Shown: positions 16,718 through 26,348, counted from the first letter of the stretch. The stretch is DNA of 64,000 nt from Anaerosporobacter faecicola (GCF_012070565.1 NZ_JAAQRO010000030.1:62001-126000), one strand, 5' to 3'. Notes: generated by a model from the letters alone, not told the origin. Numbers and translations: made by a program.

Positions 16718-18697
16718 TTATTCGGATAATTCTTCCCATTGTTCCATTAACGTTTCTAATCGTTCTTCTAAAGATTTCTTCTCTTGGTTGAGTTCCATTA
16801 AGCGAGATACATTGGTATAGATTTCTTCCTGTGTGAGTAGCGTATCAATCTCTTCATTTCTTGTTTCACAGGCAGTGATTTCATCTTCTACTTTCTTTAA
16901 TTCATTCTGACGCTTCCGTTCTTTTGCTTGTTGCTCTTTTTGCTGTTTCCAATCTAACTTATTGTCGCTTTGATCGGTGGTATTCAGATCTTGGGTAGAA
17001 GCAGTAGATACGGAAGACATCGTCATATTGGAATGACCAACTTTTGTGGTTGTTGTATTATCTGCGTGTAAACCGAGATGCATACGTTCTACTTCTGGTT
17101 TTTTCTCGAGATAGTAATCGTAATTTCCAATGTAGTTTAGAAGTTGGTTACTTGTTAAGTCAAGAATTCGAGTTGCTGTCCGATTGATAAAGTAACGGTC
17201 ATGGGATACATACAATACTGTTCCAGAATAACTATTTAAGGCATCTTCTAAAATCTCTTTGGATGCGATATCCAAATGGTTTGTTGGCTCATCGAGGATT
17301 AAGAAGTTTGCTTCTGAAAGCATCAATTTGGCAAGAGAAACACGACCACGCTCCCCACCACTAAGTTCTTTGATCCGTTTGAATACATCGTCATTGGTGA
17401 ATAAGAAAGCAGCAAGAATATTACGGACTTCCGTATTGTTTAAAGTAGGATAGGTATCCTGCAATTCATCAAAGATCGTTTTTTCAGGAGACAATACTTG
17501 ATGTTCCTGATCATAGTAACCAATCTTAACTTTGGAGCCTAGGCGTAGGTCTCCACCATCTGCGTCTAACAATCCGTTAATGATTTTTAGAATGGTCGTT
17601 TTACCAGTTCCATTATTGCCGATGATCGCAACTTTTTCTCCGCGTTTGATATCGAAAGCAAGATCGGAGAAGAGATGTTTTGGACCAAAAGATTTGGTGA
17701 GACCAGTTACGGTTAATACATCCTTACCACTAACGGTGTGAGGCTCTAATTGAATGGAGATATGATGCTGTTCCATGATTGGTTTGTCGATTCTCTCAAT
17801 CTTGTCTAGCATCTTTTCGCGGCTTTCTGCACGCTTAATAGACTTTTCACGGTTAAAGGAACGAAGTTTAGCAATAACTTCTTCTTGGTGTTTGATTTCT
17901 TTTTGCTGGTTTAGATAACTCTTTAACTGTGCATCTCTTACAAGTGCCTTCTTTTCAGCAAAAGCAGAGTAATTACCAAGATACATCTGGGACTTGCTGT
18001 ATTCAATCTCAACTACTTTTGTTACAATCTTATCTAAAAAATATCGGTCATGGGCAACAATCACAACGGCACCACGATAATTAAGTAAGTAATTTTCCAA
18101 CCATGCGATGGATTCCAAATCCAAATGGTTTGTCGGTTCGTCAAGGAAAATTAGGTCTGGAGAGGTGAGAAGGAGTTTACCAAGAGCAACACGGGTCTTT
18201 TGTCCTCCAGATAACTGATCAATGGGTTTGGAAAATTCCTGTTCAGTAAAACCAAGACCTTTTAGGATTCCTGTTACTTCACTTTGATACGCGTACCCAT
18301 TCTGAATTTCAAATTCATGATTTAGTCTGGCATAAGTGGAGAGCATATTCTCTAATTCATCGCCAGTTGCTTCTTTCATATCCAGTTCCAATTGACGCAT
18401 TCTTTCATATAAGGAAATAACATCTTTTTTCACATCAAGTAATTCTTCATATATAGAGTGATGGGAAGTGAGAGCCTGATGTTGTGCCAGGTAACCAATG
18501 CTGGTTCCCTTGGCAAACGTTACTTCACCAGAATCTGCACTTATTTCACCGATAATTATTTTAAGAAGGGTGGATTTACCAGCTCCATTAACACCAATGA
18601 TCGCCGCCTTTTCCCCTTCATTTACATGGAAGGAAACATTCGATAATACCTGCTTGTCTACGAATGTTTTATTTATATTATTACATGATAAAATCAT
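16718..18697 (-). CDS. ABC-F family ATPase (YdiF/Uup type)
   Basis: 659 residues with two ABC cassettes and no membrane domain. Cassette 1: GVNGAGKST, LSGGQKTR, LIFLDEPTNHLD. Cassette 2: GNNGTGKTT, LSGGERGR, ILDEPTNHLD. Between them lies a lysine-rich linker (RSFNREKSIKRAESREK), and the C-terminus is a coiled coil (about 570-655). ABC-F proteins act on the ribosomal E site, as translation factors or antibiotic-protection proteins. The Uup-like C-terminal coil argues for a housekeeping role, but resistance cannot be ruled out by eye. The gene has an AAAGGATG site before ATG. Confidence 0.9.
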   Translation of the reverse strand: MILSCNNINKTFVDKQVLSNVSFHVNEGEKAAIIGVNGAGKSTLLKIIIGEISADSGEVTFAKGTSIGYLAQHQALTSHHSIYEELLDVKKDVISLYERMRQLELDMKEATGDELENMLSTYARLNHEFEIQNGYAYQSEVTGILKGLGFTEQEFSKPIDQLSGGQKTRVALGKLLLTSPDLIFLDEPTNHLDLESIAWLENYLLNYRGAVVIVAHDRYFLDKIVTKVVEIEYSKSQMYLGNYSAFAEKKALVRDAQLKSYLNQQKEIKHQEEVIAKLRSFNREKSIKRAESREKMLDKIERIDKPIMEQHHISIQLEPHTVSGKDVLTVTGLTKSFGPKHLFSDLAFDIKRGEKVAIIGNNGTGKTTILKIINGLLDADGGDLRLGSKVKIGYYDQEHQVLSPEKTIFDELQDTYPTLNNTEVRNILAAFLFTNDDVFKRIKELSGGERGRVSLAKLMLSEANFLILDEPTNHLDIASKEILEDALNSYSGTVLYVSHDRYFINRTATRILDLTSNQLLNYIGNYDYYLEKKPEVERMHLGLHADNTTTTKVGHSNMTMSSVSTASTQDLNTTDQSDNKLDWKQQKEQQAKERKRQNELKKVEDEITACETRNEEIDTLLTQEEIYTNVSRLMELNQEKKSLEERLETLMEQWEELSE

Positions 18698-18878
18698 GAG
18701 TAATTCATCCTTTCTTCGTGAGGATCTAAGCTACACCAAAGGAAAAAGACTGTTCCAGTGGTACTTGAAAATCAACAGTTATTTTATCATACTTGAGTAG
18801 TGAATGCTAGATAAAAATAAGAAAAAGGATGCATTCCCTGGACAAAAAGTATATCATATACTTATATAAGTAGTTTGT

Positions 18879-18922
18879 GTGTCAAAAGCCCATATTAATT
18901 TGAGGTCCGTCAATTTGCACAA
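18879..18922. repeat. Dispersed intergenic repeat, family A, copy 2
   Basis: GTGTCAAAAGCCC, a short AT spacer, then TTGAGGTCCGTCAATTTGC and ACAA, as at 8863-8910. It sits in the 337 bp gap between the divergent ABC-F and MgtC genes and is followed at once by a family B repeat. No gene is visible in the gap. Confidence 0.75.
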
Positions 18923-18928
18923 TTTATA

Positions 18929-18973
18929 GCAACCACCTACTCGAATTAATAGTTTCGATGTGCGAAGTTTGAG
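18929..18973. repeat. Dispersed intergenic repeat, family B, copy 1
   Basis: GCAACCACCTACTCG, then TTTCGATGTGCGAAGTTTGA. The first part recurs inverted at 32853-32867 and the second part in direct orientation at 32871-32889. Confidence 0.65.
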
Positions 18974-19034
18974 GTATTAACGAATAATTAAGGATACAAG
19001 GGTTAACAAATCATCAGATAAAGGAGGCAGTAGT

Positions 19035-19727
19035 ATGGGAATAGAGTTTGTAGGTAATTTACGTGATATCAACTATTTGTCTATTATGGTTCGAATGATT
19101 TTAGCACTTTTATGTGGGGGTATCATCGGATATGACCGAGAGAAAAAAGGAAGACCTGCTGGTTTTCGAACGCATATCCTGGTGTGCATCGGTTCTACAT
19201 TAGTAATGATGACAGGGCAATTTATCATAGACATTCAACATATGAGTACAGATCCAGCCAGATTGGGGGCACAGGTAATTAGTGGTATTGGTTTCCTTGG
19301 CGCAGGAACAATCTTGATTACTTCAAAACAACATGTGAAAGGCTTAACAACCGCTGCAGGCTTATGGGCATGTGCCTGCATGGGACTTGCGATTGGAATT
19401 GGTTTTTATGAAGGAGCGATCCTTGGTTGCATCTTCATTCTGGCTAGTATGAAAGTGTTACAGGGATTTGACGCAATCCTATTATCTAAAGCGGATGTGA
19501 TCGAACTGTATATCGAACTTACCGGTGTAGAAGGAATTGGTGAAGTACTTGGTTTGCTAAAGGAAAACCATTTATCGATTATTCATTGTGAAACCGTGAC
19601 AAGTAAAGAATGTAACACTTCCATTGGGTTATTTGTTACTGCATCGAAACTTAAGGACTTACCGACGGAAGAAGTTCTAGATATTATAAAAAACCATGAA
19701 ATGGTAGCAACAGCTTATCATATCTAA
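19035..19727 (+). CDS. MgtC/SapB-family membrane protein
   Basis: 230 residues: four to five N-terminal membrane helices with the family motif QVISGIGFLGAGTI and GLTTAAGLWACACMGLAIG, then a soluble ACT-like C-terminal domain (about 150-230). MgtC proteins are linked to Mg2+-limited growth and to control of the F-type ATPase; the role here is not known. AAGGAGG precedes ATG. I see no M-box riboswitch upstream. Confidence 0.88.
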   Translation: MGIEFVGNLRDINYLSIMVRMILALLCGGIIGYDREKKGRPAGFRTHILVCIGSTLVMMTGQFIIDIQHMSTDPARLGAQVISGIGFLGAGTILITSKQHVKGLTTAAGLWACACMGLAIGIGFYEGAILGCIFILASMKVLQGFDAILLSKADVIELYIELTGVEGIGEVLGLLKENHLSIIHCETVTSKECNTSIGLFVTASKLKDLPTEEVLDIIKNHEMVATAYHI

Positions 19728-19729
19728 AA

Positions 19730-19758
19730 TTGACAAGTAATTAACGAATCGTTATAAT
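19730..19758 (+). promoter_or_regulatory. Consensus sigma-A promoter of the rex operon
   Basis: TTGACA (19730-19735), 17 bp, TATAAT (19753-19758): both hexamers perfect. The spacer and -10 edge contain TAACG-AAT-CGTTA, a small perfect inverted repeat that could be an operator. It does not match the usual Rex box (TTGTTAANNNNTTAACAA). Confidence 0.8.
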
Positions 19759-19877
19759 GAATCATAAGGGTTTATGACCGAAACACAGCTTTGAAAGATG
19801 ATATGGAACTAGTTATAGGCGCATCCGATGATTTTCAGAGTGGATAGTTTGGGTTTATAACATAAGGAGGGTGCATT

Positions 19878-20537
19878 GTGTACGAGAAAGAAATATCATT
19901 AGCGGTTATCAAAAGACTTCCAAGATATTATCGTTACCTAGGTGAGTTGTTGGAAAACGATGTTGTACGTATTTCTTCAAAAGAACTGAGTGAAAAGATG
20001 CAAGTAACAGCTTCACAGATAAGACAGGACTTGAATAACTTTGGTGGTTTCGGACAACAGGGCTACGGATATAATGTGGAGTATCTTTTTACGGAAATTG
20101 GAAAGATCTTAGGTCTTGATCGGAAGTATCATGTAATTATTATTGGGGCAGGTAATTTGGGTCAGGCATTGGCCAACTATACGGACTTTGAAAGAAGAGG
20201 TTTTTTGATCAAGGGAATCTTTGATGTGAATCCTCGCTTAGAAGGAATTTCTATTCGAGGAAATGAGATTCGTATGATGGATACGCTTGAGCAGTTTGTG
20301 AAGACAAACAGCGTTCATATAGCAGCATTGACCATACCAAAAGCAAAGGCTCCACAGGTCGCAGCAGATTTAGTAAGCTGGGGTGTAAAAGCAATCTGGA
20401 ATTTTGCACCTACCGATTTGAATTTACCAAAGAATATAACGGTAGAGAATGTTCATCTTGCAGAGAGTTTAATGCGATTATCATATAACTTGAAAGCTAG
20501 AGAAGAGCAAGAGAGCGAGAACAACAAAGACGAGTAG
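19878..20537 (+). CDS. rex: Redox-sensing transcriptional repressor Rex
   Basis: Rex binds DNA when the NADH/NAD+ ratio is low and releases it when NADH rises, controlling fermentation genes. The 219 residues show a winged helix with IKRLPRYYRYLGEL and TASQIRQDLNNFGGFGQQGYGY, then a Rossmann fold with GAGNLGQAL and a C-terminal domain-swapping helix. The start is GTG 19878, 7 bp behind AAGGAGG. It heads a chain of housekeeping genes behind the consensus promoter at 19730. Confidence 0.95.
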   Translation: MYEKEISLAVIKRLPRYYRYLGELLENDVVRISSKELSEKMQVTASQIRQDLNNFGGFGQQGYGYNVEYLFTEIGKILGLDRKYHVIIIGAGNLGQALANYTDFERRGFLIKGIFDVNPRLEGISIRGNEIRMMDTLEQFVKTNSVHIAALTIPKAKAPQVAADLVSWGVKAIWNFAPTDLNLPKNITVENVHLAESLMRLSYNLKAREEQESENNKDE

Positions 20538-20560
20538 CCTACTTGTAAAGGGGAGAAGCC

Positions 20561-21166
20561 ATGGTGAGGAAAAAGGATAGGAGTAGTCAACTAAAGCAAG
20601 CCCTACAAGGGAAAAAATTACCAATCCTGACGTTAGATGAGCGGTGGTATCAATTACTTCCTGAGCATGAAAAACCTGCGCATATCAAGCAATTAGAAAC
20701 GAATCTGAATAATTTGTTAAAAAAACAAGGTCAAATGATCAACGATATCAAGGATATGAAAAAACTAAAGAAGAAACTGATGAATGAAATCGTTGCGAAT
20801 ATGGAAGCAGATAATTCACCTGCAGGGCGTCTTAGAGCCAAAAAATTAGAAAAGAGTCATCAGTTCATTGAGGAATTAAATGAGAAGATGCAGAACGCAG
20901 ATGACGTGCTTTTGGATATGCCTTATGAAATCAAAAAAGCGAATGAAGAATTAATGGTGGAGAGTATGAAAGTCTGTTATGCAAAGCTGAAAAAAAATCA
21001 GAGAGATATTAGTGAAGCGGAGCAATGGATTAGTAAGACAAGAGAAGCATTGAAACTTCGAATACTGGAAAAACAGGACAAGGAAATAGAAAATAGTTCG
21101 CTTTATTCCTATATGCATGATATACTAGGCAATACAGTTATCGATATATTGGATGATAAAGAGTAA
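20561..21166 (+). CDS. Conserved coiled-coil protein of unknown function
   Basis: 201 residues, highly charged, no signal peptide or membrane segment. MVRKKDRSSQLKQALQGKKL opens it, and heptad-rich helices span about 45-175 (LNNLLKKQGQMINDIKDMKKL and onward). It lies 23 bp after rex and 12 bp before acpS, so it is part of the operon. I do not recognise a named domain. A cytosolic structural or scaffolding role would fit the coils but is a guess. Confidence 0.75.
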   Translation: MVRKKDRSSQLKQALQGKKLPILTLDERWYQLLPEHEKPAHIKQLETNLNNLLKKQGQMINDIKDMKKLKKKLMNEIVANMEADNSPAGRLRAKKLEKSHQFIEELNEKMQNADDVLLDMPYEIKKANEELMVESMKVCYAKLKKNQRDISEAEQWISKTREALKLRILEKQDKEIENSSLYSYMHDILGNTVIDILDDKE

Positions 21167-21178
21167 GGATGGATCAAA

Positions 21179-21547
21179 TTGATTATTGGAATTGGAGTAG
21201 ATCTGATTGAAGCAAAACGCGTCGAGAAGGCTTGTGAAAAAGAGCATTTTCTAAAACGATGTTTTACAGAAGCAGAGATTGATCTAATACAGCAGGATAA
21301 GAGAAAAGCCGCAGATAATTTCGCAGTGAAAGAAGCAGTATCTAAGATGTTTGGCACGGGGTTTCGTGGATTTTCTTTGACAGAAATCGAAGTCCTTCGG
21401 GATGAATTAGGTTGTCCTTATGTTGTCCTGTACGGGAATGCGCTTGCATTAGCAGAGAAACTTGGGATTATGAGAGTCCATGTTTCTATAACGAATACGA
21501 GGATCTATTCCAATGCGTATGTAATAGGAGAAGGGAAAGAATCATGA
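21179..21547 (+). CDS. acpS: Holo-[acyl-carrier-protein] synthase
   Basis: Transfers 4'-phosphopantetheine from CoA to the serine of acyl carrier protein. The 122 residues match AcpS length and show GIGVDLIEAKRV with the metal-binding Asp, FAVKEAVSKMFGTGFRGF, and HVSITNT. The start is TTG 21179 after AAGGATGGA. The last 4 bp overlap the ATG of the next gene. Confidence 0.93.
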   Translation: MIIGIGVDLIEAKRVEKACEKEHFLKRCFTEAEIDLIQQDKRKAADNFAVKEAVSKMFGTGFRGFSLTEIEVLRDELGCPYVVLYGNALALAEKLGIMRVHVSITNTRIYSNAYVIGEGKES

Positions 21548-23073
21548 AATATCTAGTGGATGCTGCTAAGATGAAATCCATTGATGAATATACAAGTAAT
21601 ACCATTGGAATTCCAAGCCTTGTTTTAATGGAAAAAGCCGCTATGGCTATTGTGGAAATCATGAAGGAAATGATTACTCCAACAGATCGAATTCTAGCAG
21701 TATGTGGAACAGGGAATAATGGTGGTGACGGTATTGCTGCCGTTCGATTACTAATGCAACAGGGATATCAGGCAGATGTATACCTCCTTGGTGAGGAGGA
21801 ACATGCAACGGAACAAACAAAGCAACAATTACACATTCTACGGAATCTGGGTGGGAATGTGTATGAGGATGTGCAAATTGAAGGATATTCTGTAATAATT
21901 GATGCAATCTTTGGAGTTGGTCTAAGTAGACCAATAACAGGAAGATATGAACAGGTAATCCGTATGATCAACGAGCATAGGAATACGGTGTATGCAGTAG
22001 ACATTCCTTCTGGAATTCATGCAGACCAAGGGAAGATTATGAACGTTGCAGTTAAGGCAGATTATACAGTGACATTTGGTGTGAATAAGATTGGTCTTGT
22101 CCTTTATCCAGGAAAAGAATATGCGGGGAATACGGTCGTAGCTGACATTGGTTTCCCTACAAAAGCAATCGAATCTGTAAAACCAAATATATTTACTTAC
22201 GAAAGAGAAGATATAAAACGTTTACCATGTCGCAAGAACTATTCGAATAAAGGTACCTTTGGTAAGGTATTAATTATAGCAGGCTCTCGCAATATGTCTG
22301 GAGCTTGCTATTTATCTGCAAAGGCGGCGTGTCGTAGCGGAGCGGGATTAGTGAAAGTCATGACAGTGGAGGATAATCGCAGTATTATGCAAAGCCTGTT
22401 ACCAGAAGCAATCTTAGCAACCTATGATCCTGCTGATCTTAAGAATAAGTTAGAAGTCGACCGGATCGTAAAAGAAGTAAAATGGGCATCTGCTATTGTA
22501 GTAGGGCCTGGAATAGGAATATCTGCAGCCGCAGATCATTTACTAGACATTGTTTTGAACTACGCAACAGTACCAGTAGTTATCGATGCTGATGCATTGT
22601 CTTTGTTAGCTGGTAAAACGCAGTATATACTGAAAGATAGTGAGAAAGAATGTTTTAGTGACATTGATTTACCAGAGAACGTGATCATAACACCACATCT
22701 GAAAGAAATGGCAAGGTTATTGGATTGTAGTGTTACGGATATACGAGAGAATTTATTAACAATTGCAAGAAACGCAGTAAAAGGAAAGAGATTTGTTCTA
22801 GCCTTAAAAGATGCGAGAACAATTGTATCGGATGGTTCTCGTTGCTATATAAACCAATCTGGAAACAATGGAATGGCTACTGCAGGAGCAGGAGACGTAT
22901 TAACAGGAATTATCGTAGCTTTACTGGCACAAGGGATGGATCGATATGAGGCAGCCGTTTTGGGTGTGTATATCCATGGATTAGCTGGAGATGAAGCAGT
23001 GCGATCAAAAAGCACATATTCATTGATCGCAAGCGATATTATTGAAGCACTTCCATTAGTACTTCATGAGTGA
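21544..23073 (+). CDS. nnrDE: Bifunctional NAD(P)H-hydrate epimerase / ADP-dependent NAD(P)H-hydrate dehydratase
   Basis: A repair enzyme for hydrated NAD(P)H. The 509 residues hold a YjeF-N epimerase domain (about 1-215; GTGNNGGDGIAAVRLL) and a ribokinase-like dehydratase domain (about 225-500; VVGPGIG, DADAL, NNGMATAGAGDVLTGI with the catalytic Asp). The frame is open back to 21412 inside acpS, but ATG 21544 gives the normal N-terminus (MKYLVDAAKM) and a 4 bp overlap with acpS after GGAGAAGGG. Confidence 0.93.
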   Translation: MKYLVDAAKMKSIDEYTSNTIGIPSLVLMEKAAMAIVEIMKEMITPTDRILAVCGTGNNGGDGIAAVRLLMQQGYQADVYLLGEEEHATEQTKQQLHILRNLGGNVYEDVQIEGYSVIIDAIFGVGLSRPITGRYEQVIRMINEHRNTVYAVDIPSGIHADQGKIMNVAVKADYTVTFGVNKIGLVLYPGKEYAGNTVVADIGFPTKAIESVKPNIFTYEREDIKRLPCRKNYSNKGTFGKVLIIAGSRNMSGACYLSAKAACRSGAGLVKVMTVEDNRSIMQSLLPEAILATYDPADLKNKLEVDRIVKEVKWASAIVVGPGIGISAAADHLLDIVLNYATVPVVIDADALSLLAGKTQYILKDSEKECFSDIDLPENVIITPHLKEMARLLDCSVTDIRENLLTIARNAVKGKRFVLALKDARTIVSDGSRCYINQSGNNGMATAGAGDVLTGIIVALLAQGMDRYEAAVLGVYIHGLAGDEAVRSKSTYSLIASDIIEALPLVLHE

Positions 23074-23130
23074 CTGAAGAGTAAGGAACAGATATGTTAC
23101 GTTCTGTAACAATGTAAGGAGGCAGTTTTC

Positions 23131-24321
23131 ATGAATGAATACTACAGAGTAGAGGCTCGGATCAACCTCGATGCAATCTGTAATAATATAGATGAAGTTA
23201 GAAGGAATATTGATACCAATACAAAAATCATGGCAGTTATCAAAGCAGATGGATATGGACATGGAGCAGTTGCACTTGCCAAGGCATTGAAAGATCGTGT
23301 AGATGCCTATGGTGTTGCAATCATAGAAGAAGGAATCGAATTACGAGAAGCAGGTATGACAAAACCGATACTTGTATTAGGATTTATTCCTTCTCAACAA
23401 TATGAAAAATTAGTATCCTATAATATTATGCCAACAATCTTTGGCTATGATATGGCAAAGCAGTTATCAGATGTTGCAGTCTCCCTTGGAAAACAGGTGA
23501 ATGTTCATATAAAAGTAGATACTGGAATGACACGTATTGGATTCAAAGATAACGAGGAAAGTATTCAGATCATTAAGAAAATCAGTGAATTGCCAAATCT
23601 ACGTATTGATGGATTGTTTACACATTTTGCATGTGCAGATGAAGCAGATAAGGCTTCTGCAAACAAGCAATTGAAACGATATCTTTTGTTTGCAGACAAA
23701 TTAGAAAAGGAAGGCGTTACGATACCAGTGAAGCATGTATCCAATAGTGCTTCAATTATTGATTTACCAGAAGCAAATCTTGATATGGTGCGAAGTGGAA
23801 TCTCCACATATGGTATGTACCCATCTGATGAAGTAAATAAGAGAAGGTTATTATTAAAACCTGCCATTACCTTACTGAGCAATGTTGTATTTGTAAAGGA
23901 GGTAGAAGCAGGCGTTGGGATCAGTTACAATAGTACTTTTACTACAAGTCGTAATAGTATGATTGCTACGATTCCAGTTGGTTATGGGGATGGGTTTCCA
24001 AGACAACTCTCTTCCAAAGGAAGAGTGTTGATTCATGGCAAATCAGCTCCTATTGTTGGTAGAATATGTATGGACCAGTTTATGGTGGATGTTACCGATA
24101 TTCCTAATGTAAAAGAAGGAGATCAAGTAACATTGATCGGTCAAGATGGAAATGAATCCATTACAGTGGAGGAGGTTGCAGCTTTGGCAGGATCATTCAA
24201 TTATGAACTTGTTTGTGACATAGGAAAGCGTGTACCGAGAGTATACTATAGAGAAGGAAAGAAAGTTGGTACAGCAGATTATTATCATTGTCTGCAACAA
24301 GTTTTAGAGTTGTATTTGTAG
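23131..24321 (+). CDS. alr: Alanine racemase
   Basis: PLP enzyme making D-alanine for the cell wall. 396 residues; the PLP lysine is K38 in AVIKADGYGHG, the second catalytic base Y266 is in GISYNSTF, and RICMDQFMVD holds the conserved substrate-gate residues. TAAGGAGG precedes ATG. The C-terminus has about 15 residues beyond the usual end (VGTADYYHCLQQVLELYL). It stands between nnrDE and mazF, a common Firmicutes order. Confidence 0.95.
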   Translation: MNEYYRVEARINLDAICNNIDEVRRNIDTNTKIMAVIKADGYGHGAVALAKALKDRVDAYGVAIIEEGIELREAGMTKPILVLGFIPSQQYEKLVSYNIMPTIFGYDMAKQLSDVAVSLGKQVNVHIKVDTGMTRIGFKDNEESIQIIKKISELPNLRIDGLFTHFACADEADKASANKQLKRYLLFADKLEKEGVTIPVKHVSNSASIIDLPEANLDMVRSGISTYGMYPSDEVNKRRLLLKPAITLLSNVVFVKEVEAGVGISYNSTFTTSRNSMIATIPVGYGDGFPRQLSSKGRVLIHGKSAPIVGRICMDQFMVDVTDIPNVKEGDQVTLIGQDGNESITVEEVAALAGSFNYELVCDIGKRVPRVYYREGKKVGTADYYHCLQQVLELYL

Positions 24322-24507
24322 TTAAGACGAGTAACAAAGTGAATTTATTTTGAGTTAAAGTAAGGTATGCCCTGCTATTAGGAGAGCATGTTGTTAAGAA
24401 ATAGTATAATACTAGATAATAACCGTAGAAAAATAGAACACTTTAGGAATACACAGGTCAAAACTGGCAATAATAAAGCTAAAGCCAATAAATGGAGTGT
24501 GAATAAA

Positions 24508-24855
24508 GTGATAATAAAACGCGGTGACATATTTTATGCAGATCTGAGACCGGTAGTCGGTTCAGAACAGGGTGGTGTACGCCCAGTATTAATCATTCAG
24601 AATGATACAGGAAATAAACATAGTCCCACAGTAATCTGTGCGGCAATCACATCGAAGATGAATAAAGCAAAGCTTCCAACACATGTGGAGTTAGATGCAG
24701 AGAAGTACGGGATTGTTAAGGATTCTGTAATATTGTTAGAACAGATTCGAACAATTGATAAAACAAGATTAAAAGAAAAAGTCTGCCATTTAGACCAAGA
24801 CGTATTGAAGAAAATTGATAAAGCATTGCTAATTAGTTTCTCTTTGGATACATAG
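24508..24855 (+). CDS. mazF: MazF/PemK-family mRNA interferase (NdoA-like)
   Basis: 115 residues beginning [20 protein letters not shown], with [13 protein letters not shown] and the catalytic region [10 protein letters not shown] typical of MazF/NdoA endoribonucleases, which cut mRNA at short sites. GTG 24508 gives the family N-terminus; the frame is open to 24388 and would add 40 basic residues. In Bacillus the order is alr-ndoAI-ndoA, but here no MazE-like antitoxin frame fits between alr and mazF. Confidence 0.9.
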   Translation: MIIKRGDIFYADLRPVVGSEQGGVRPVLIIQNDTGNKHSPTVICAAITSKMNKAKLPTHVELDAEKYGIVKDSVILLEQIRTIDKTRLKEKVCHLDQDVLKKIDKALLISFSLDT

Positions 24856-24903
24856 TGTCTATTGCATGTCAGGTGGTATACAGAAAAGGAGACAAGATTT
24901 TTC

Positions 24904-26259
24904 ATGGATGACGGGTATCCAATATTAGGTATCGTTATAGTGGTGTTGCTTCTACTAGTAAAAGGAATCATTTCGTTTGGTGCAAGTGCAATCGAACAGA
25001 TGAATGAAGGAGCAGTTCGAAAAAAAGCAGAGGAGGGGGATCAGAAAGCAAAGACGTTAGTCGGCTTTCTTGATGAACCCAATCGTTATTTGAACGCAAT
25101 TGAAGTAATTCTAACAATGGCAAGTGTATTGGTGGGATATTTCAGTGCGAAACATTTTCTAGTTGTGGTAAAGAATGTAGCAGGGGCAAAAGAATTTGGG
25201 TTGTCTGATTCAGCTACAAGAGTTCTTTGTACGGTTGTTTTTGTGTTGATCATACTATTTGTTAGTATCTTATTTGGCAATGTATTTCCGAAAAAACTTG
25301 CCATGAAGGAGTCGGAACAAGCAGCATATGGTGTGGCGAACGTCGTATTGTTCTTTATTCGAATTGTAATGCCATTTGCATTTGTAATCGAGAAAACGAC
25401 AAATCTGATCTTACGAATCTGTCATATTAAGCCAGAAGATTTAGAGGAAAATGTGACCGAGGAAGAGATTATCTCTATGGTTAATGAAGGACAAGAACAA
25501 GGAGTACTTGCTTCCAATGAAGCAGAGATGATATCCAATATTATAGAGTTTGATGAAAAAGAAGTAAAAGATATCATGACCCACAGAAAGAAGATCGTAG
25601 CAATCGATAGTAAGCAATCCGTCGAACAAACGTTACGATTTATGCTAGATAAGAGTTATTCCAGATTCCCAATGTATGAAGATGATATTGATAATATAGT
25701 TGGTATCCTACATGTGAAAGATGTAACGAGATGTTACATGTCTCCGAAGTTTAAAAATAAACCATTGAAACTTATTGCGAGAAAGCCTTACTTTGTACCA
25801 GATACACAGAATATAGATGTCTTATTTAATGATATGCAGTTAAAAAAGATACATATGGCTATTGCAGTAGATGAGTATGGACAAACAGCTGGTTTGGTGG
25901 CTATGGAAGATATCCTTGAGGAAATCGTAGGAAATATTCTGGACGAATATGATGTAGAAGAGAAGATGATCATTAAGCAGGGACCCGATCAATATCTGAT
26001 CAAAGGGCTGACAAGTCTTGATGACATTGAAGATATATTAGGTGTTACAATTGAGGAAGATTTCGAAACATTGAATGGGTTATTAACCTTTTTATTGAAT
26101 CGAATACCAAATGATGGAGAACATGTGTCTCTTTCTTACCAAGGTTATTTGTTTGATATCTTAGATGTAAAAGATAAGATTATTCGTTATGTTCGAGTTA
26201 CGAAAGAACTAGAAGTTGATTTAGAAGATATGAATGAAGAACAGGAAGAAATGGTTTAG
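24904..26259 (+). CDS. CNNM/CorC-type transporter (DUF21, paired CBS, CorC_HlyC)
   Basis: 451 residues: an N-terminal DUF21 membrane domain with three to four helices (about 5-165), a CBS pair (about 205-320; DIMTHRKKIVAID, YSRFPMYEDDIDNIVGILH, VDEYGQTAGLVAMEDILEEI), and a C-terminal CorC domain. The family includes Mg2+/Co2+ efflux or resistance proteins (CorC, YhdP/MpfA) and is often misnamed hemolysin. ATG 24904 is chosen over TTG 24862, which precedes the GGAG site. Confidence 0.85.
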   Translation: MDDGYPILGIVIVVLLLLVKGIISFGASAIEQMNEGAVRKKAEEGDQKAKTLVGFLDEPNRYLNAIEVILTMASVLVGYFSAKHFLVVVKNVAGAKEFGLSDSATRVLCTVVFVLIILFVSILFGNVFPKKLAMKESEQAAYGVANVVLFFIRIVMPFAFVIEKTTNLILRICHIKPEDLEENVTEEEIISMVNEGQEQGVLASNEAEMISNIIEFDEKEVKDIMTHRKKIVAIDSKQSVEQTLRFMLDKSYSRFPMYEDDIDNIVGILHVKDVTRCYMSPKFKNKPLKLIARKPYFVPDTQNIDVLFNDMQLKKIHMAIAVDEYGQTAGLVAMEDILEEIVGNILDEYDVEEKMIIKQGPDQYLIKGLTSLDDIEDILGVTIEEDFETLNGLLTFLLNRIPNDGEHVSLSYQGYLFDILDVKDKIIRYVRVTKELEVDLEDMNEEQEEMV

Positions 26260-26310
26260 AGCAGGGCAAAAGCCCAAATATAATTCAATTTGTTTATAAA
26301 GCCTGTAAAA

Positions 26311-26348
26311 ACAACAAAAGAACGCTTAAGCTAGCGTTCTTTTGTTGT
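26311..26348. terminator. Strong intrinsic terminator ending the rex-alr operon
   Basis: A perfect 16 bp stem ACAACAAAAGAACGCT / AGCGTTCTTTTGTTGT with a 6 nt loop. It contains its own T tract on either strand, so it can work in both directions. Confidence 0.85.

Noticed and set aside
26262-26290. CAAAAGCCCAAATATAATTCAATT as a third family A repeat
   Set aside because: Only the CAAAAGCCC part matches; the GGTCCGTCAATTTGC part is absent.
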